The notes under the pieces were generated by a model. It made no database searches and was not told where the DNA came from. It saw only the letters and a list, made by a program, of their open reading frames with translations. From Phragmites australis (taxonomy: Eukaryota > Streptophyta > Magnoliopsida > Poales > Poaceae), in NCBI RefSeq assembly GCF_958298935.1, contig NC_084942.1:14453501-14517500 (forward strand): a DNA stretch of 64,000 nucleotides, read 5' to 3'. Position 1 is the first letter of the stretch. Every line of letters begins with the position of its first letter. Shown in pieces: positions 59,754-64,000 of this stretch. A program made the position numbers and the translations under genes.

Positions 59754-60154
59754 GCAGCCCCCAGGCCCATTGGCAAGCGATGGCCCAGAGACTGCGGATG
59801 GGCCCTTCGTCGTCAATGAGGCCGAAGCCAATACTGACGCCACGCGGCGCGCTCTTAGATACTGGCCCTTCCGGTCCGGGCTTCTGGTATGGCCCAACGG
59901 GGAGCCGAATGGACGCGCGTCCAACCTACTCCCGAGGCGTGTGATAACGGGACGGGCGGCGCGTGATAACGGGACGGGTGGCGCGTGTTAACGAGGTATG
60001 CGGCGCGCGTGGCAACCGCGCAAATCGAGGAAAATACGCCTGGCAATTGCTGACACCCGCACGGCCCGAGGGAGATTCTCCTGGCGGTTGCGCTGGCCGA
60101 GGAAACTGTCCCGCTGAGCGCGCCGCGGCAGGCGACGTTTGAATTTCCCTGGGG

Positions 60155-60161
60155 TATAAAA
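60155..60161 (+). promoter_or_regulatory. TATA box of the second antisense gene
   Basis: TATAAAA followed by GGAGGAGGGGAG and CCCCCCTCTTT, the same layout as at 4689. The ATG is at 60309. Confidence 0.65.
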
Positions 60162-60308
60162 GGAGGAGGGGAGAGAACTGCCCCCCTCTTTCTGCCATCT
60201 TTGCGAACAAGCCTTCGTCTTCCTTGCGCTCCTGAGCCCTAAACCTTCCTTAGGCGATCAGAGCACCCCTCTTCCCCCACCGTCCAGATCATCCCCCACC
60301 CTGACAAG

Positions 60309-60328
60309 ATGTCAAGAGCAGGAGGAAG
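60309..60328 (+). pseudogene. Start of the second Tat antisense gene, interrupted (continues at 63977)
   Basis: The ATG opens MSRAGGS-like codons parallel to MPRVGGS of the first copy. After 20 bases the solo LTR 60329-63976 interrupts. The frame resumes with CRDKTP-like codons after the duplicated GGAAG. The rest is beyond the window. Confidence 0.75.
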
Positions 60329-63300
60329 TGTGAGGAACCGTCCAAATAGTATTCTAATTAATCATCAGGAGGATCATTATTCATAAGCACAACCTCGACG
60401 ATTAACTAGAATACCATTCCAGGTAGTCCCGGCATGTGTTTTGTGCCCAGGATCGGAACACATGCCTTCCAACTCAAATATCACAACACAGTTTAATAGA
60501 GAGCAAGTAATTAAGCTGTATTACGATACTTAAACATGCAACTACTTCCACAATTTACAACAAAAGAGGAACAACAACAACTACGCAGCGGAAGATAAAC
60601 CTATACAACAAAAGAGTATGGAGCCGTATGCCCTTAGGCTCCATACCAAAAGCGCCAGAGTTCAGAGTAGAAGGTGCTACTCCTGCCCGCCACCCTAATC
60701 GCAGGCACAAAGTAGCCGAACACTGCCTCTTCCTCGCCAACCTGTGAACCTGAAACTTAAGGGCAGTACCCTTAGTACGAAGGTACTAGCAAGTCTTACA
60801 CAGTATGAGTATATATATTCTCGACTCCAAGGATCATGCATTTAAAGCTGTAGCAAGGATTAAGACATGTTTAAGTTCATTAAGCGGTAAGCAACCTAGA
60901 CTCTAGGTGTACGCAACTGACTTAACCAACCACCAACTCAAACCCTGCCAACCAACTGATCAGAACAGATGTATAAACAACAAGTGTATAAGAGTAAACC
61001 ATTACCACCAAACCACCGACCACATACCGACCAAACCACCTAAACCAACCGTGCCACAACCCACCTCGGAACTCTACGACCAAAACATGGTCGCTCGGTG
61101 GAGATAAGCGATAGCAATGCTCATGACCCAGAGCGCGGTAGCTCGAACTGATTATACACCCTGCAGGAGGATACTCCTGGACCCACACGACACAGGGACC
61201 ATACGGCTTGTGCCACCCGCTAAGATGCACACAAGGGGTACCCGTGACAACCTTTCCCAACCAGGCCCAACCATGTGGATCAACCATAGGTCAGCGCGGC
61301 GGTATTAGAACTACTCCCCGAGCAAACTAATACCGCTAAAAGCCCGGACTCAAATCGGACTCACACCATCTATGACAAGGCCCACATGACCACGTCTGCG
61401 AAGGTAATCAGCTCGCCTACCATTATATCAGCATGTGGTGAGTAAGGTAAGTGCTAAAGCCGACTACACCGACGGTCGGTGCTTAACCGGTGCAAGCAGT
61501 CTACGGTGTCCGGGTTCCCTCCCCGAACTGCCTGAGGACTCCTCGTGAGCAGATGACACCCCTAACATCGCCCACACCTCGTCTCAACTCACCACTCACC
61601 AAACCGACTCATCATCAACACAACCACAAATGTGAACAAGTAATAAGCCCTAGGCTCGCGACAACGGTGGACGCCGTCGTCGACTTCTACCGGAAAGCCT
61701 AAGTGCCATTAAGCATAGCGAACTATAACTAGACCTCGACGACACCACTAGGCTCCAAGGAATAACACATGACACGTGACCGAAATGGGAGGATGCATCG
61801 GCATAGGTTCTACCCAACTCGGTCCCCGACACATGCAATATATACATAAGCGTAGATAACATATTATATTTTCAAGTAGACACAGTGCAATATGAACGAT
61901 GCTTGCCTTGCTGCCCTAGCTACTGCCCGACACTACCCGAGTCACGATCATCACTGCGGGAACCTCCGGGGACAACCTCGTTCGCCTCGCTCACCAGGTC
62001 GAAGTTCCCTAAAAGAATAACGCGTGCAATGTAATGAATATGAATTTTATGAAATGAAGGATGCTCCATAGAATGCGATAACAGTGAAAATCGTCAGGGC
62101 ATGAGTTCTAAAGCATCGAAGATTTTTCTTAAGTGGGATTACTGTTAAACGTTTGAACACTTCTAGGATTAATTAAGCTTAACCCTATATAGAATTGTAA
62201 CAACATCTAACATGTGGGTGATTATTTTTGCTGAACAGGGGGTATTAAAACAAGAAAAACAAAATTGGATTCATCAATTTTAGAAATACCAAACTTTAAC
62301 TATGAATTATGAAAGCCTAGACATATTTCATTAATTCAATAATTCACAGCACACATTTCATGGCCACTGGTATTTTTAGTGGATAGATCATGTCATAATA
62401 AAGCCAACAAAATTGGTTTCATGAATTTTGGAGCTCTACATAATTTCTTATGCATTTTACAATGTTTTAGCTGAATTTATACATTGGAAAACAATTCAAA
62501 ATTCCATTTACCGAATATTAAAATCCCTAAAACCTTTTTCTACCCCGGGCCGGCTAACCCAGGGACTGACCAGTGGGGCTGGCTGTTTGACCCCGGGTCA
62601 AAACAGCCAGCCGCCAAAGGCGCTGAGACGGCCGGCGGCCTGGGCCGTGCTCACCGGCGGTGAGCGGCGCCACTCCGGTAGCCGGGGAGGGCAGTAGCAC
62701 CACCAGGGGAGGCACGTGGACTCAGTGGGGGCACACGTTGATGCCGGCGATGGCCGGAGCGTGGCGAGCGGCGGCGCACAGCGAAACGGGCACGCAGCGG
62801 CTCGGTTTAGACCGCTGGCGGCTAGATGGCGGCGTAATAAGCCCGGCCGAGCACACCTACGCGTTCTACGTGAGCGTGTGGACCTAACGGCGTGCTTCCT
62901 GGCCGACGAGATCGACGGCGACACGGCTGGCGGCATGCGCGGGGAGGCGGCGGCGGTTCGACCATCGCGGACCACCGCGCCGGCGACGGGACGGAGGGAA
63001 GACGGCGCATGCATAAGGTGTACAGGAGCATGGGGGAGCTCACCGTGCAGCGGGTTGGGCCGGTGAGGATGTAGAATAGCAGGGCGATGGAGAGGGGTGG
63101 AGAGGAGGCTACCGGCGTTGAGGGAGAAGACTCGGCCGAGCTCAATCCGCGCGGGAAACGCTGAGAAAGGAGGGGAAACGGTGGGGAAGAGCTTCGGCGA
63201 TCCTCCTCTGTGCTTCTCCTGGCCCGGGCTCAGTGGAGGCCGTCGGTGGCGCGATGATTTGGCCGGCGGCCAGTGCATGTGTGTGTGCTCTGCGCTCTGC

Positions 63301-63976
63301 TTGCTGGCCGCGCAAGAGGAGGAGCAGAGAGAGAAAGGAAATCAGAGGGCAGGGAGGGGAGGATAAGGACACGGTGCCGTGTCCTGGTTTTCCGGCGACG
63401 TGGCCTGGCCACCGAAGTCAACAAGGGCGGCCGCCGCTTGCTCTGTGAGAGGGGACGACAGAGAGAGCAGAGAAACCAGAGGGGGGGGGGGGATGACAAG
63501 CGGGCCCGATGAACAGTAACCGGCTGGCAAAATATCCCCACTACTTTAGCCATCCATTTGAATGCCTTCCCAAGGTCCAAAATTGGTAAAACAAATTTTG
63601 TTTGAAACTAAAATTCATAAGGAACCCATTTGAACTTGTTTGACCCAGAATGCTTGAGCCAAGTTTGAATAACAATTGTTCAAAGATGCTATCTTTTCCA
63701 ACATGTGATAATTTTTATGCCTTCTAAATATTTCCCAAAAATTTGGGAAAATTCATTTATATTCTTCTCCTGGCATCTACTAGTTTCTAAACTTATCACC
63801 AGCCCTATATTCCATAGAAGTTTTGGGAGATGCTTTACAACGCATCAGTTAAACCTAGTTTAACCAAATTCGGTTTAATCCACATTGCATGTCTATACTG
63901 CTCAAAACAAAAACAAATGATGCTAATGATGCCCATTAGCACTTAATTACATGTTTAGAAACTCTAGGCCGTGACA
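60329..63976 (+). repeat. Long solo LTR (3.65 kb) with target duplication
   Basis: Starts TGTGAGGAACC, ends GGCCGTGACA, flanked by GGAAG at 60324-60328 and 63977-63981. No internal coding domains (gag, RT, integrase) occur inside, so this is a single LTR left after recombination. Very long LTRs of this kind are typical of Del/Tekay chromoviruses in grasses, but the family is inferred from length and general look only. The open frames inside are not supported as genes. It is a fuller copy of the repeat at 19961-23294. Confidence 0.8.
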
Positions 63977-64000
63977 GGAAGCTGCCGCGACAAGACTCCT
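63977..64000 (+). pseudogene. Continuation of the second Tat antisense gene
   Basis: GGAAGCTGCCGCGACAAGAC matches the antisense gene at 4864-4883 (GGAAGCCGCCGCGACAGGAC). This proves that the solo LTR split one gene. The window ends here. Confidence 0.8.

Larger units (their letters stand above)
59754..60328 (+). mobile_element. Second Tat-type element, start of internal region
   Basis: Collinear with 4333-4870: matching blocks include GAGACTGCGGATGGG-CCTTCGTCG, GGCCCAACGGGGAG, AATGGACGCGCGTCC and the TATA region. It ends six codons into the antisense gene, where the long solo LTR is inserted, and resumes at 63977. Confidence 0.85.

Overview
The window looks like nuclear DNA of a grass (Poaceae, probably panicoid; inferred from repeat content, no marker proves it). 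It holds GT-AG introns, plant TATA boxes, and long nested LTR retrotransposons of types common in grasses. Only one apparently intact host gene is visible: a two-exon minus-strand gene (35858-38044) for a secreted Pollen-Ole-e-1/proline-rich cell-wall protein. Nearly everything else is transposable element or relic.

Layout. 1-2822: anonymous sequence. 2828-17229: a complete Ty3/gypsy element of the Tat/Grande/Retand type with 1.5 kb LTRs and an AAGGC target duplication. Its gag-pol is on the minus strand, and a plus-strand antisense gene has its own TATA box and an intron. 17.6-18.0 kb: Helitron helicase relic. 18.4-19.9 kb: GC-rich unassigned sequence with a TATA box. 19961-23294: truncated copy of a very long LTR. 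24.2-24.95 kb: non-autonomous DNA element with long inverted repeats. 25578-32777: an old Ty1/copia element (LTRs about 9% diverged by eye) inserted in GC-rich, 5'-gene-like sequence. 35.8-38.1 kb: the host gene. About 39.1-45.3 kb: a decayed Mutator-like transposase gene followed, in apparent splice phase, by a plant-mobile-domain gene; a solo Tat-type LTR (41578-42409) is inserted in the transposase. 45.34-45.88 plus 59.5-60.33 kb: a second Tat-type element, cut by a young 13.6 kb SIRE/Opie-like copia element (45877-59511) and by a 3.65 kb solo LTR (60329-63976). It resumes in the last 24 bases.

Order of events in the right half, read from interrupted reading frames and target-site duplications: Mutator-like/PMD locus, then Tat-type insertions, then the long solo LTR and the copia element. 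The copia LTRs differ by three substitutions and one A-tract length change by eye.

Most unusual: a 736-codon extra ORF between pol and the 3' LTR of the young copia element, preceded by a GC-rich leader and an intron-like AT-rich stretch whose AG abuts the ATG; palindrome arrays in both LTR families; an LTR motif reused as an in-frame repeat in the Tat RNase H region; and the transposase-PMD splice arrangement.
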